Shown here in pieces: positions 25,432 through 39,155 of a DNA stretch of 64,000 nucleotides (position 1 is the first letter of the stretch; every line of letters begins with the position of its first letter). The translations under genes and the position numbers were made by a program. The notes under the pieces are model-generated. The model had not been told where the DNA came from, did no database searches, and saw nothing but the letters and a program-made list of their open reading frames with translations. Origin of the DNA: Achatina immaculata (lineage: Eukaryota > Mollusca > Gastropoda > Stylommatophora > Achatinidae); NCBI GenBank assembly GCA_009760885.1, contig CM019718.1, forward strand, positions 24,429,133-24,493,132, given 5' to 3'.

Positions 25432-27795
25432 CCTTAGGTGCACAGGGCAAATGGGGCTTTCGCAAGGGTTTTCTACAAATGCCTGTCCTTTGCCTTTTTT
25501 TCTGCTCTTTCCCAGGTGAGCCCTCTATTGCTCAACATCCTATCTGTTGTTCTTCTCCATGTCTCTTTTGGTCTTCCTTTACTTCTTTTCCCCTATGGTG
25601 TCCATCTTAGTGCTATTTTTGGTAGTGAGTTGTCAGTCATTCGAAGCACATGTCCCAACCATCGCCAGCGTCTTTCCTCAATAATTGCTGTCAGTGGCTT
25701 CATCTACATTTCTGCCAACAAGATGTTATTTCTTATGGTGTTTGGCCAAAATATTTTTCTAATTCTTCGTAAACATTTAGTCTGGAAAGAATTCAACTTG
25801 TTTTCTATGGTTTTGGTGAATGTCCAGCGCTCATTTCCATAGAGTAGTACACTTAGAACATTACTCTTAAATATCCTGATTTTCATATTTATGCTTAGTT
25901 TTTTTTTTTAGATTTCCATATAGTCTGCAGCATTGCAAGAACCTGGTTTGCTCTAGTAAGTCTGCTGTTGATGTCCTCTGTGCTGTCTCCATTTTCTGCT
26001 ACTCTACTGCCATAATATACAGATTCGTTGACCTCCTCCACTAACTTGCTATCTACTCTGAGTACATTTCTGTTGTTTACATTTTGCTTCATTAACTTTG
26101 TCTTTTCTATGTTGATCTTTAGTCCTATGTTGTTTGCATTCTGAGTTAGCTTGTTTATTTTATCTTGCATATCTTTGTGGCTGCTTGACAGTAGACAGAT
26201 GTCGTGCGCAAAGTCAAGGTCCTCCAGCACTGTGTCAGTGGTCCATTGTAATCCTCTGCGTTTGTCTGATGTTGCCTCCTTCATTAACCAGTCTACTGCC
26301 AAGATAAAAAAAATGTTGGTGATAGTACACATCCCTGCTTCACTCCTGTTTGTACCCTAAAGCTGCTGGAGGTATATTCTCCACAGATCACTTTGCACTG
26401 AAAACCTTAGTATAGGGCTTTCATTACATTCACTATCTTATGGGGGAGGCCATGCCATCCTATGATTTTCCACAGTGCATCTCTGTTGACATTGTCAAAG
26501 GCTTTCTCAAAATCTATAAACAATGCATATATTGTGCTATGCCACTCATTTCCCTGTTATAATATTTGTCTAAGTAAAAATATGTGGTCTATGCATGATC
26601 TTCCTTTCCTAAATCCTTCCTGGTCTTTCCGAAGTTTTCCCTCAAGTGCTGGTACAATTCTATTGATGATTATTCTGCAAAATACTTTACTGGTGAGTGG
26701 CAGTAGGGTATTACCTCTCCAATTCCTGCAATCTCTGAGGTTACCCCTCTTTGGTAATTTTACTATAAGGCTAGTTTTCCACTCCTCTGGAGCTTTTTCT
26801 AGATCCCAAATTTGTTGTAGTATCCGGCAGAGTTGTTTTGGTGTTTTTTTTTCTTCTGCTTTCAACATCTCAGCAGTCACTTCATCTTCACCTTATGCCT
26901 GTCTAATTTTAGCTTCTTTATTGCCTCCTTTACTTCACTTAGTGTTATTGGTCCTGTATTGATGTTTAGTTCCGTTTTTTTGCTTCAGCTATGTCTATTG
27001 TTTGTACTGCTTGTGTTCCGTTTAGTAGGGTGTTAAAGTGTTCTCTCCATCTTTCAATTTTTTTCTTTCTCCACTGACCAGTTGTCCCTTACATGTTTTC
27101 ATTGCACTCTCACATCTTGTGCTGAAGTTACCTGTCATCTGCTTTGTGATTTTGTACATGGTTTTCATGTCATTTGCATATGCTGCTTTCTCTGCTGCTT
27201 CTGCTAAGCTGTCATAGCATTAACGTTTATCTTGACGGCATGATTCCTTCACTTCTTTGTATTTTTGTGCATTATTACTTAAAACTTGTTCTTTTAGCCG
27301 TTGTGATTTGGTGTTCAGTAATTTTTTCTTGATTTCTTTTCTTTGCTCTATCTTTTCCCATGTGGTTTTGTTTATCCATTCCTCTTTTCTCCTTTTCCGA
27401 TATCCCAGCACCTCTTGTGCTGTTTTCTGTACTGTTTTATTGAACTCTAATATGGACATTTCTGCTTCGTCTTGTAGGACACTGAATCATTTCTTAAGTA
27501 CTATCGAGTATGCATTCCTTGTTTGCTGGTCTTTCAGTTTTATTGTATCAAAGCGTATCTTTCTGTGTTCTCAGATTTTGGCTTTCCTTAATTTTAGATT
27601 TATATTTGCTACCAGAAGGTTGTGATCACTTCCTACATCTGCTCCTTTCCTTGCTCTCATATCTTGTAGTGACCGTTTCCACTTGTTGTTTATTAGTAAA
27701 TGATTTAGTTTTCTGTGGTTTTATCTGGGGACCTCCAAATCACTTTATGGATGTTTTTATATTGGAAAATTGTCCCTCCGATGGTCACTAAAATC
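25393..27795 (-). mobile_element. LINE family A, longest copy in window (about 2.4 kb)
   Basis: Minus-strand order from high to low coordinates: endonuclease-RT linker (EFNKTVQKTAQEVLGYRKRR at 27459-27400), RT fingers at 26880-26557 (ITAEMLKAE, NWRGNTLLPLTSKVFCRII, EGFRKGRSCIDHIFLLRQIL), palm with degraded box DLDFAHDICLLSS near 26220, VYYGSRVAENGD, LSVLLYGNERW, the GHVLR-type tail and (AG)n. Stops and frameshifts are many, and the catalytic FADD is FAHD, so it is inactive. The 5' part (endonuclease) is truncated. Confidence 0.92.
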
Positions 27796-28144
27796 ACAGT
27801 TATAAAAAATAATGGCCGTTGCATTTGCTTTTTTCATCATATAACTTCCTTTTGTCTTTTAATGTAGAAATTACAATGATTATTGGCCATAAGTACTGCA
27901 TTTTAAAATCGCTAATTTCCTTTTCGTAGAGAATCTGAGGACAAAATGTTACTCTTAGCACACTTAGGACATTACCAAAATCAGAGGTTTTTAGTTGAAA
28001 GCACCATTATTAGGCAGTTTATTTTTTCGTAAGTTACAAAGTTTCTACATTGTTCATATATATTGATACTTGCAACATTTTACCGTAAAGGACGAGATTT
28101 GAGGTTAAAACTGATGTAGTGTATTCAATTTTGCTATTGGTATT

Positions 28145-28252
28145 AAAATCCCTTGATGAGGTTGAAAGACTCGCCGAAGACAGGAAAAATTGGCGAACTA
28201 CTTTGCGAGCCCTATGTGACGTTTAATGGCAAGGGAAGGATATAAGAAGAAG
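28145..28252 (+). mobile_element. 108-bp LINE family B stub with target-site duplication
   Basis: ATTGGTATT flanks at 28136-28144 and 28253-28261 (extending with one mismatch). The body is only the last 30 or so codons (SLDEVERLAEDRKNWRTTLR, then ALCDV) plus the AAGGATATAAGAAGA tail. Confidence 0.88.
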
Positions 28253-28284
28253 ATTGGTATTGAAAGCGTGGCTGTGTAAAAAAG

Positions 28285-28532
28285 AGAAATTATGGCAAAA
28301 TTCTGAACACGTCAGTCCAGATTTGTAGAACATGTGTTAAGATGAGGCAAATTGGAACACTTAATGACAACATGAAAATTGGAGGAGAAAAGGAACAGAG
28401 GAAGACAAAGAAACAAGATACTTTACGGACTAAAAGAGTGGCACAGATCACAATCCAAAACACAGCTTATAGAAAGAGCAAAGGATAGATGATTGTGGAA
28501 ATCAATGGCGATCAACGCCAGATTGGCATTGG

Positions 28533-28535
<3 letters not shown>
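28285..28535 (+). mobile_element. LINE family D tail, degraded
   Basis: QSRFVEHVL-like start, then sequence matching 15280-15480 (ATTGGAACACTTAATGACAA, GGAGGAAAAGG-like run, GAAAGAGCAAAGGATAGATG), with frame breaks. Followed by (GA)n. Confidence 0.65.

Positions 28536-28573
<38 letters not shown>
28536..28573. repeat. (GA)n microsatellite
   Basis: About 17 GA units directly after a LINE tail; an (AAT)n run follows at 28592-28612. Confidence 0.93.
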
Positions 28574-28575
<2 letters not shown>

Positions 28576-28614
28576 GGAGAGAATAAATATTGAAATAATA
28601 ATAATAATAATCTA

Positions 28615-29263
28615 GGTAACCAAATAAATCGCTGGGTTTTTTAAAATAAATCTAACGTGACTTTACGCCCCATCTGGAGCCGACATAGTCACTCACTTTT
28701 GTAGAACCTGGCCTTCTGGAACTGGAAAAGGTGGTCATACACCCTCTAGTAAACCGACAGATCAAGAAAAATATAGGTACACCATCACTTTGTTTGACGG
28801 TTCCTTGGCATAATAGGCTGCTGTTAGCTTATTCAGACTTGATGCCGACATAATAAAGCACAATAAAGATATAACGTTATAAATATATCGACTCTATTGC
28901 TTTTGTTATTATAGAATACTGTGTACAGTAGCAGATAAAAGTAAAATGAAAACTAGAAAATTAGTGTACTATTTTATGCTACATTGAATAAAGAATTATT
29001 TTTTAATTCCTAATTGAACCGAACATGACTATTTTAAGTTTTGTTTGGATGTTTAGTCTATCCTATTGTTAGGGAAACCTCGTGTTTAAAAATAGCTCTT
29101 CGATAAACCAATGAGCACAAAGCTCGCAGTCGGCGTCTGGCAAAAAGAAGCAGACGACCACAGACGGCTTCAAAAGCCTGAAAGAATACTAGTGTCCGCG
29201 TGGAGGGTACGATATTTATTTCAGAATGGGATAAAAACCACAGATTTAAACAAATAGTATGAA
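28615..29263. other. 5' flank of MAPKBP1/WDR62
   Basis: No coding frame supported. Contains the weak CCAAT candidate and presumably the promoter and 5' UTR. The minus-strand open frame 29309-29058 is antisense to exon 1 and is not a gene. Confidence 0.5.
29108..29112 (+). promoter_or_regulatory. candidate CCAAT box upstream of MAPKBP1/WDR62
   Basis: AACCAATGAG lies about 155 nt upstream of the start codon in a locally CpG-richer stretch (29090-29350). No convincing TATA box. Weak evidence on its own. Confidence 0.25.
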
Positions 29264-29350
29264 ATGATGGATAGCGCAAGGCCACATCGCAGAATTCTTC
29301 GAACAACATCCCTAAAGAGAAGAAGCAAAGGATTGCCCGTAAACCAACGG
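29264..29350 (+). CDS. MAPKBP1/WDR62: MAPKBP1/WDR62 coding exon 1
   Basis: Begins ATG ATG GAT with G at -3. An in-frame TAG at 29255-29257 excludes an upstream start in this exon. Encodes 29 residues, strongly basic (RPHRR, KRRSK), ending VNQR directly before a GTAAGT donor at 29351. Phase 0. The 5' UTR boundary is not visible. Confidence 0.85.
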
Positions 29351-32300
29351 GTAAGTTATGAAGTTGTTCAGGTCACTTTCGGCAGTGAGTTGGTTGTATA
29401 TGCACGTAGTATCGACTGTTAAGATCGTTCGATCAGCGCTTATCACACCATGATTATTATGTCTGTGCAAAGGATATCAGGGAACTTTACCAGCCTTACT
29501 ACAGCTGCTAGCTCCCAGCCGATTTAATTTACACACCGAAATGGTTTTATTGACTGACGATATTCATCATCATCTGCTCTACAGATCTTTAAATTAAGTA
29601 GCTTGTTTTTCCCCCCATCAGTTCAGTTGATGATTTCTGTCCATGTCGGTTGTATCAGACTCCATGTTGTCTTATATAACAGCTTTCACTAGTCTCTCAT
29701 TTTACACTCGTTACTGTTGTGATAAAGTAAGAATTCAGGATGAGACGTTTAGTTAGGCACACCAAGGACCGCGCAAAATAGAGAGCACAGTAGGCATAGC
29801 ACTTAATTATGATTATGATGATGATCTTATTCTATGCCAAATGAATGCAAATTTGTTTTTCAGTATTTTCAGTTAAATTCCATGTTTTCGGTAGGTTTGT
29901 TCTTTTTTCTCTGAGATATTTCTTGTAACGTATCACAGCTTCAGATTATGCTCGTAGTATTCTTCAGAGAAATAACACATTAGCTGCTTGCAGTGCTCAC
30001 TGGATTATCTGTATAATTAAATTCATTGTGTAGAGTAAAACAGGCTGAATGCAACTTTTTATGCAGCTGTTGCTTTATCTCACTTGAACCATGTGCAGGA
30101 TGCTCTTAGCAGTGAACGCCGTGAAGATGTTGGAACACAGCAATATGTTGAACAAGGAATAGATTATGGTGGCTTACATGAAGACACAGAGTGAATCTCA
30201 AAAGCAAGCTTCTTGTCAGTCTTCACTACCATGGGAACCACATTGAGCCCTGCTCTGTTAGTCAAGTTCTCTGTTGTTAGGACACAAACTGAGCCATGAG
30301 ATAGGTCTTAGACAGCTCTGGTTTGTCTGCCCAGATAATTGTGCTGCCCTTATTCTACCAGTCATCTTTTGCTCTCTGTAATGTTGAGGGCTTCTTTTCT
30401 TTAATTTCTCTGTCTAATTTCTGCTTCTGTTATTACTGTGTCATCACTACATTACAGATTGTTCTTTTTGCTACCTGTACTCATAATTCTGATTTGTTGG
30501 TAATTGGTCTCCTGCATTTTTTTGTCATATTGTCTCACAATCTGAAACTACTTACCATAATAACCACAGCAAGAAAGACAGCTAAATTCACCAGATAGTA
30601 AAGAGGTTTTGGCTTGCGCACACAAAGAGATTCACTATTGCCATCATTTTCACTCTACAAGAGAGCACGTCTGATGAGAAGGCTACTTCATTACTCCTTG
30701 CTTACAAAATGATTATAAAGTCCTTCCCTGATTAAGAAAAATCATATCTTTAAAAAATATGCTGGATAAAAACATGAACATTATGGTTTGTCTGCCCAAA
30801 TAACTGCTGCCTTCACTCTACACTCAGTGATGTATAATCCTTAAGTCATCTTTGCTCACATTACTTTGGCCAATCATTAGAGTTTTTGGTTTTTTTTTTA
30901 TTTTGTAAAGGTAGCTTTGCTGTTACCAGTATTCATAGCCAAAAAGTGAATGTTTGGTGTAGTCTAACTTAGAGCAAGGTTATTGGACTTTTCTTTTTTT
31001 ACAGAGCCCATCATTTCAGCAAAGATTTCCCTGGACATGTTGAAACTTTACATTGTACCTCAGAAGTTTCAACTATAGGTAGTTTTCCAACAGGATGGTG
31101 CACTGCCACATTGGGGTTTAGTTGTTTTCTTGAATGCATAGTTTCTGAAACAAACTGATGAATTGGGAGGAATGGCCCAACATCATGACCACCATCCATG
31201 TTCATCAGATTTTACCATTTCTAACAGTTTTTTTTTTTTCTTTATTGGGATGTATTAAGGACAATGTGTTTAGTTCATACGTTCCTAGTACTGAAATTTT
31301 AAAGGCAAGGATAATGGATGATTTTGCAACAGTGACTAAAGAGATGTTTAATGAACACATGACAAGAAATCAAGTATTGTTTGCATGTTCCCCAGTTAAC
31401 AGAAAAGCAAATGTTAAAGTGCATGAATAAAGTTTTAAAAAACCCCAAACATTCAGAAGTAAAATGTGCAGAAAAGCTTCATGTTTGTACTAGTATAGTC
31501 ATTATATAATAAATGTTTGAAAGCAGGGAAAGACTTTATGCTTTCCTTGTATTATAACTTTCAAACCGGGGCTTGAACCATTCTGATGATGTGTATTCCT
31601 TAAGCTGGTGTGGAATGCCACTGAAACATTTGTTGTTTGCATTGGGATCATTATGTCAATCTCAATAAAAAATTGTGAAGCACTTAATTTTCATTTTTGC
31701 TTTCAGTATCCTTGTTTGTTTCTGAAATAGGAAATACTGTTTTATGCTAATAGGTACAACTTGAGCGCATCCTTGGAGTTACACTTTCATCAAATGCTGG
31801 CTTGTCTTGCGATTCAAACAGTGGAACTATTGCATATCCTGCTGGGTAAGTATTGAATTATATTTTATATATTTGTGCTGCATATTGATTAAAACTAGTC
31901 ATTGCATTAATCGGAGAAAAAAAATGCTTACTAGGAGTGAAGTTTATTCAAGAGTGGTGAGTTTATGCAGAAACACCAAACCAAATCTGGCTAAAGTGTC
32001 TAGATTTGGGTAGAAGCCAAAGAAGTGCTACCTGAACCTGGAGAAGCTGCAGATTTCCTGCTGGTGTTTCAGTGTTTTATTTCATAGCTTGAGATTAAAG
32101 GACTAAGAATTTATCATTTGTACATGCAAAGTTTGTTAATATGTTGTCTCATAGCACACAATTTGGCACAGGACTACGATTTCCACAAGTATTGACCTTA
32201 CTATGTAAAATCATGGCAGTTTCATTAGAAGTTTTTCAATCTTTTGAGGTTGGTTTTTTTCCCCTAATAATCACTTTATTTTAATACTTGTCATTGTTAA

Positions 32301-32826
32301 AATAAACTTATTCATTATACTTGAGATAAACTGAAAGGCTGTTACAACTAGGGTGTGCTCTACAAATTTTTTTTAAGTTCCGCTTACGGTCATGAAAAAT
32401 TATTAAGAATCATGAAACTCTGAGAATCTGCATCATACAAAACAGTTAATAGGGAGAACTCTGTGTTAGGCTGAGGGGAAGTCATAAAAACAGCTGGTAT
32501 TCAAAAAAGTTGTTAAGAGCCTGAAATGCTGTTGAGTCTTAACAAACAAAGTAGTAATAGCGCAGCAGCAATAGTAGTAGTATAGTAGTAATAGTATAGT
32601 AGTAGTAGTAATAGTAGTAGTTGATAGTAGTAGTAGTTAATAGTAGTAATAATAATAGTAGTAGTAGTAGTAATAGTAGTAGTTGATAATAGTAGTAATT
32701 AATAGTAGTAGCAGTAGTAGTAATTCTCTTGTGATTTTTCTTTCTCTCACGTCTCACTACAGTGCTTTTGTACGATTTTTTCGAGGTCTAATCCTATAAA
32801 ACTGTGTTCTCTTACTTTAGTGGTAT

Positions 32827-32887
<61 letters not shown>

Positions 32888-35800
32888 TTGGAGATAATGG
32901 TTCTTAGGGTAAAAAAAAAAAAACTAAACAGCTGAATTCATTATTTTTACAAGTCTCTCAATAGGTGTTTGGAAGTATTTTAACTCATGATCTACTCTAA
33001 AGTGTAAACTTATATGCAACGCCTGCATCATTAGCACACTCATTTGGGGTAACGAGATACAGTCCGCTTTTGCCCTGCTGTGTTTACGCTATATTCATGA
33101 CAAGACAAAAGTGTCAGAAGAAAAAAAGTTCATATACGTGCTAACCTTTCGGGAGTGTACAGTCTGCTTAGCCTCTGCAGTCTCCGAGGCTTTGAACAAG
33201 TTCATGGAGTGGAAGTTGGGCGCATCCTTTCAGATTTTCCCCCTTTTTTTTTGGGGGGGGGGAGGGGGGAACATGCATTTCAGAACATCGGGATGCCCAC
33301 AGCTGCAGTTCAAAAATTGCGTGCAGAGGAAGTATGAAGACACTGGACATAGACCCAGCATCCTGAAAAATCGTCATTGTGAGAAATGCGCCCTCAAATA
33401 TTGATTCAGAAATGGCGAGTAGCTCATATTAGAAGTGTGTGCTGAGAAGAAATAACTGCTTAAAAAAAAAAACGAAATACATATTAGTTGCGACAGGAGG
33501 AATCCATCGTGGAGGAACCCGTGTGTTCGCCTTTGCCAACGAGATTTGTCGAAAAGCCCATGTCTTAGGCCCTTACTGCAAATTTATATTATTATCTCGG
33601 TCTCTATTGATTGCGATGCCAACGTTAGAATCCATCAAGCCGACAATTACAGAAAGATACATAACCGTAAGGAACGTTTGGAGATACGTTAAATAAAATT
33701 ACATAACCGTAAGGAACGTTTGGAGTTAAGTTAAATAAAAAATGTATAAATGTAGGTGGTGATATGTGATACCGAGCTTCACAAGTCACTAGATAAGTAA
33801 AACTTTTTTCTTCCATACATGCATTGCTTTGCTCGATTTTTTTTTTCCTATTTCTTCGTCCTGTGTGTTTTCGTAAGCATGAGGCGAAAGCCGAAACGTT
33901 ACAACTATAGGATCGCTATTGAATGAAGCTGTTCCTATATTTTAAAAATAATATTATATTTGCTATCACAGCTTTACTGCATTGGCATTATTTGTATTTA
34001 CATATTTAATTTTAAACACTTAAACATAAAATCCAGAAATGCAGATGAAGCCACTGACAACAATTATTGAGGAAAGACGCTGGCGATGGTTGGGACATGT
34101 GTTCCGAATGACTGACAACTACTACCAAAAATAGCACTAAGATGGACACCACAGGGGAACAGAAGTAAGGGTAGACCAAAAGAGACATGGAGAAGAACAA
34201 CAGAAAGGATGTTGAGCAATAGAGGGCTCACCTGGGAAAGAGCAGAAAAAAAGGCGAAGGACAGGCATTTGTGGAAAACCCTCGCGGAAGCCCCATGTGC
34301 CCTGGGCGCTTAAGGTTCAGAGAGAGAGAGAGAAACATAAAATCTGTTTGAGTGATACGAGTCATGACTGTATAGTTCAGATGAAATGATCAAAATCCAA
34401 CATTTGACTGACAAAACGTCAGTTTTAGTACTCGGTAATTCATAACTAGTCACTCGTACTTTTTTTGTTTGTTTGTTATTATTATGGAAATGGATGCAGC
34501 AGCAGCAGGCCATCTTGCTCACAACCGAGAGGCCTACAGGAGTGCTGTTTGGGAGGCAAAGTTCCGCAAGGGACATGCAAAGGAATGAATGAATGAATGT
34601 TATTATTTAAAAAAAAATATTTGATGCGGCTGCTACTTAATTCTGCCGATGCTGCTGTTATACTTTGTTGTTTTAGCTCATGTGTGACGCAAGCAGTGTG
34701 CTACTGCTGAACTAGATATTTACATACTCTCCTAAAATAACGATTATGGCCATTGTCCTGTAGCTGTATTGAGCACTCACCTCGGTAACATGTGTCTTCG
34801 TTAACATTGGCTGATTAGCTTATTGAGTGAACACACGGAACGTTAGATTTCATCCACCCCCCTCTCATCAACGACTGTAACTAATGTTTAAGTTTTTACA
34901 CTTTACACACTCCCAAATTAGTAAATAAGACACTGACAACGCCTAAACAGTTGTACTTGTCCCAAATGTAGACCCGATCTGTGCAATGAAAGCCTTACAC
35001 CACGTCCCACGCTCCGTAATACTTTTTCCGAATCATTTGAAACTCACAGGCGATATTTATATAATTTAAAACTTTAGAGCAGTGGTTCCCAAATGGTGGT
35101 CCGCGGAACCTGCCATTGGGGACCGTGACAGAAAGCCCTTTTTTTTTCATTTTTGCCGTTGAACAACTGATTTTTCGGCGAATTCTGTGCGGAGGACAGG
35201 ATTTTCACGTTTAAGAATAAGAAATATTGAACCAGATGTGGAAGCAATCGTTCGGAATAAAAAGAGACATGATTTTTCTCATCATATTTAAGTTGGTTAG
35301 CCATCACGCATTTCACATTTTGTTTATTTGTCAGAACAAGTAGGAATTGCTCTCTGTTTTTTCTTAACTATATTGTCATTTTGTACTTTGTTTCTAGTGT
35401 AGTGTTGCGTTTACTCAATAAAGGTTACCCACAGTTTCTGACACCACCCCCCCCCCCAAAAAAAAGAATGCATTTAAAGCACATAGCAACCATACAGATA
35501 TGAAACTTTTCCAGATTATGGGTGTCTGTGGCTTGGATTTTAAAACAGCAGGGAGTCCACGGACTTTTGTTAATTGGAAACCATTGCTTTAGAGTACCTA
35601 ACTGCATTGACTGTTTACCTTGGTAGTACGCCTTTTTTTGTTGTAACTTCTCAGATATAGTCAGTTTAAGGTGCAAAAACTCTGTTAATGCAGAGTAATT
35701 CCGTACCAAGTAATTACTTTTTATTTTGGATGAGACATTGATTGAACTGTCTATATTCAGTAACTTTATATTGCTGGATTTGTAGATAATAGAATGAAAT

Positions 35801-38800
35801 ATAAAAGTGTCATTTTATTTTAACTGTGATTATTGTGTACGTATGGAACTTGTACTAAATACGTAGTTGTTGAATGTGTTGTGATAGTTTGAAGATCAAT
35901 TGCAGCATGCTAGACTGGCCTTTTTGGCTATTTCTTCATATCAAAATACTCTGTTGCTTTTCTTTCTTGCATTCCCTTATCTGCTTCCTTTTTGTAGTCT
36001 GTCATTCACATTTTCGTTTTCCTAGTTTGAATATTAAGGATATCTCACGATGTCATTTAGTTTACTAAAGATTGATGTTAGATAGTTTGTTAAAGATTAT
36101 ATCAAGTGTTGGATAGTTTATTACAGATTATTTCACGATGCTAGATGGTTTATTAAAGATTATTTCACGGTGTTTGATAATTTATTAAATATTATCTCAT
36201 GGTGTTATATAGTTTATCAAAGATTATTTCACCTGGCCACATCAATGGAAAAGAATTAGGGGTAGGCCATTGAGGACATGAAGGCGCACAATACAGGAAG
36301 AACTGAAGAAAGCAGGAAAGACATGGTTTGAGGTATCCCGACTTGCTCTGAACAAGATTGGCTGGAGAACCTTTGTTGATGCCATTGGGAGTACAGAGGA
36401 CTGATGATGATGATCTCACAGTGTTAGATATAATGTCCATTCCTTTAGAAATGAAGAATACATGTTAATAAGTTAGCACACTTGTACTAATTGAACGTAA
36501 TCCTCTTTGACTTTCGGATTAGCGACGTGTCTGGTTGTCATTAAAAGACGAAAACATTTGGTCCTTTCATCATAGTCGGGTATGACTTAGAGTGCTAAGT
36601 AAGCAAAGAATTCTTGGTTTTGCGTGGCAAGACTTCTTTGACAGTGCTGGCGGTGCTGCTGTATAACTTTACAAAACGCCAATAGTTTCCGGTGATTTCC
36701 TCTACTATAAATAATCAGTGTGTGTCAAAGTCAGTTGAGTCAGCACTCGGAAGTGAATATCAGTTGTGTGATAATGTGCTTTCCAAGTCTTTGTTTAGAA
36801 GGTGTTACAGAGGAATTTAAGGTCGATCACACTTGTAAAAAAATTTAACATTAGAATAGCTTCGAATCTAATATTTTTTATCTCTGGTGGCAGTCCCCCC
36901 CCCCCCTTCATTAGAGTGTGTCCAGTCCCTTGCATGCAATGCATTTAGGTAATTAAAAGAAATGGACTGTGGCGTATACATTCTAAGTTATCGCAGAATT
37001 ACTATTTTGAAAAAGGTACAGAAGACTCGCGAAAATAAATGTCTCCAGAGAAATGGAATAAGATATTTTTTTCCGGCACTAGGAAAATAACATGTAGGGA
37101 AAATTGTGACAGGAATGAAGAGCCGATGATGGAATTAATGGAAACGGTCATCCCCGTTGTCTAGATGACTGAGTATATGAAACTTAAACGCAAAAGATTT
37201 TCATTTTTTCAAATGGTTTCTTCTACTAACGTTTCGTCCCTAGCCTAGAGCCATATTTTTTTTTCTCGTTTCTGCTTCTTGAATGAAAGATCTTTTCTCA
37301 TGTACATCAAATGAGCAGGGCCAGCCGAACGATGTCTCTTGTCCATATATTAGAATTATGCTTAGGCTAACACATTTGTTTACTACTGTTACATCGTGTG
37401 TATAAAACAAACTACAGGTGCAGGTTATAGGTTAACTTGTTCGTGCACATGTTTTTGGCAACATTTCACAGTCAGCAAAACAAAAACAGACTCACCTGAG
37501 TGATATTTTTGTGATACTTTTCTCGTCTCTTACTCTCTAGTTTTCTTAAACTTCTTAAGTCTTGCCGTCTTCCTGTCCTACATGGTTTTAAAACAAAAAT
37601 ATCCAGGAAACACTAAAATAGCAGTCAGAAATCTTATCTGTAATGACAGCATCGATTTATGCCAGGTGAAAGGAAAACTTACGACATACTGGTAGCAATA
37701 AGATGTTGCGTTCTGGAATTAGATGAAGTAAATAGAATCATTAACAAGGTGAAGTCTGAAAAATTATATGGTCTTTTTATGGTGTTTCCTATGGGCGGCG
37801 AATGTAAAATATAGGGAGATGGAGAAAATCATCAGGTTTCGTGAACATTTTAAAGTCTTATTTAATTTATGTGTAATTATTATTTGGTGGGAAGGAACAC
37901 ATGTCTTAGAGTTGAGTGCACCTGATTATTTCGGGAGCAGTACAGTTGTTTCTCTTCTCTAGTTTTACTGTATATGAGTGATTTTCCATTGTGGGAGAAC
38001 TGTCAGAGTTTCGAATTTAGTTCTGACTTACAATCCATAGAGATAAGGAAAAAAAAAACTGCAGATTTACATAGCAGGCTTATAGATAATGTCCTATAAA
38101 TAGACAAAGTAAAGGTCACCTTGATAGTTTTCAGATCACAAACATAAAAAAATAGTGTTGGCAGTGAAATAGTTGTGATTGTAATTTAGAAATTTGATGC
38201 ATGGAGCTGAGAGGTTGTGAGAATCTCGGCATGATCGCATGACTATATTCTGAGAGAAATAAGCGCATCAGAACTTAAAATATAGTCACAGAACACCGAC
38301 AACAGGTAAAGGTTCAACATTGACTATAGTTTCATTGCATTCAGAGCAACCCTATGTATGCTCCGCCGCTTGCCGTTGCATCCATCCAAGACTATGTTTG
38401 CTAATGTTTCCTATCAAATGTTGTAACAGGTAAAGCAGATATGGAAAAATAAGGTGATATGATTGTTAACTGCTCCCTTGTATATGACGAAGGGGCGGTG
38501 TCACATCTGCGCCTCTTCGTCACATCACCTTAAGGCGCTTGCTTTCTTTTTTTCGACCTACTTGACTCTATAACCGCAAGTGTCTCGCTGGTCTGAGTGC
38601 TGTCTAGTGTACTTCTCTTCCGATATAATGTAATGATTATCTGGCTTCAATTTTTATCATTAGTCTGGGTTGGATCACTACAACGGTTTTTAAAAATCAT
38701 ATATGTAATGTTGACGCCATGCGCCCTCTTTATGAAGGTTGACAGCATCGTCTTTCAGGAATTGCTCCATCGTATCTGGAAATCGTGAATATTCTGTTTA

Positions 38801-39110
38801 GCTATTTCTTATTTTATCTGTGGGTCACCTACTGCTGCTTCCATGTAGTGAGATGATAGGGACTTGGGGTGGGGGTGGGGATGGTGGAGTAGGAAGCGAC
38901 CTAGTCTTGTCAGAACATCAGTTCTGCCTCGGAGCTGCTACTGATAGCTGTTTATTGCGATGCTATAGACCAGGCATCGGTATAGCAACTAACATGCTTT
39001 ATTTGGTGGTCAGGTCTGTTGTCTTAGGTCTATTCTGGAAAGTAAGAAAGGCCACCTCTTCTCTTCCAACTCTGTCTTATGCCTGCGTAACTAAGTGGTG
39101 TATATTACAA

Positions 39111-39155
<45 letters not shown>

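Noticed and set aside
29058..29309. 83-residue minus-strand frame over MAPKBP1/WDR62 exon 1
   Set aside because: Antisense shadow of the exon and its 5' flank.
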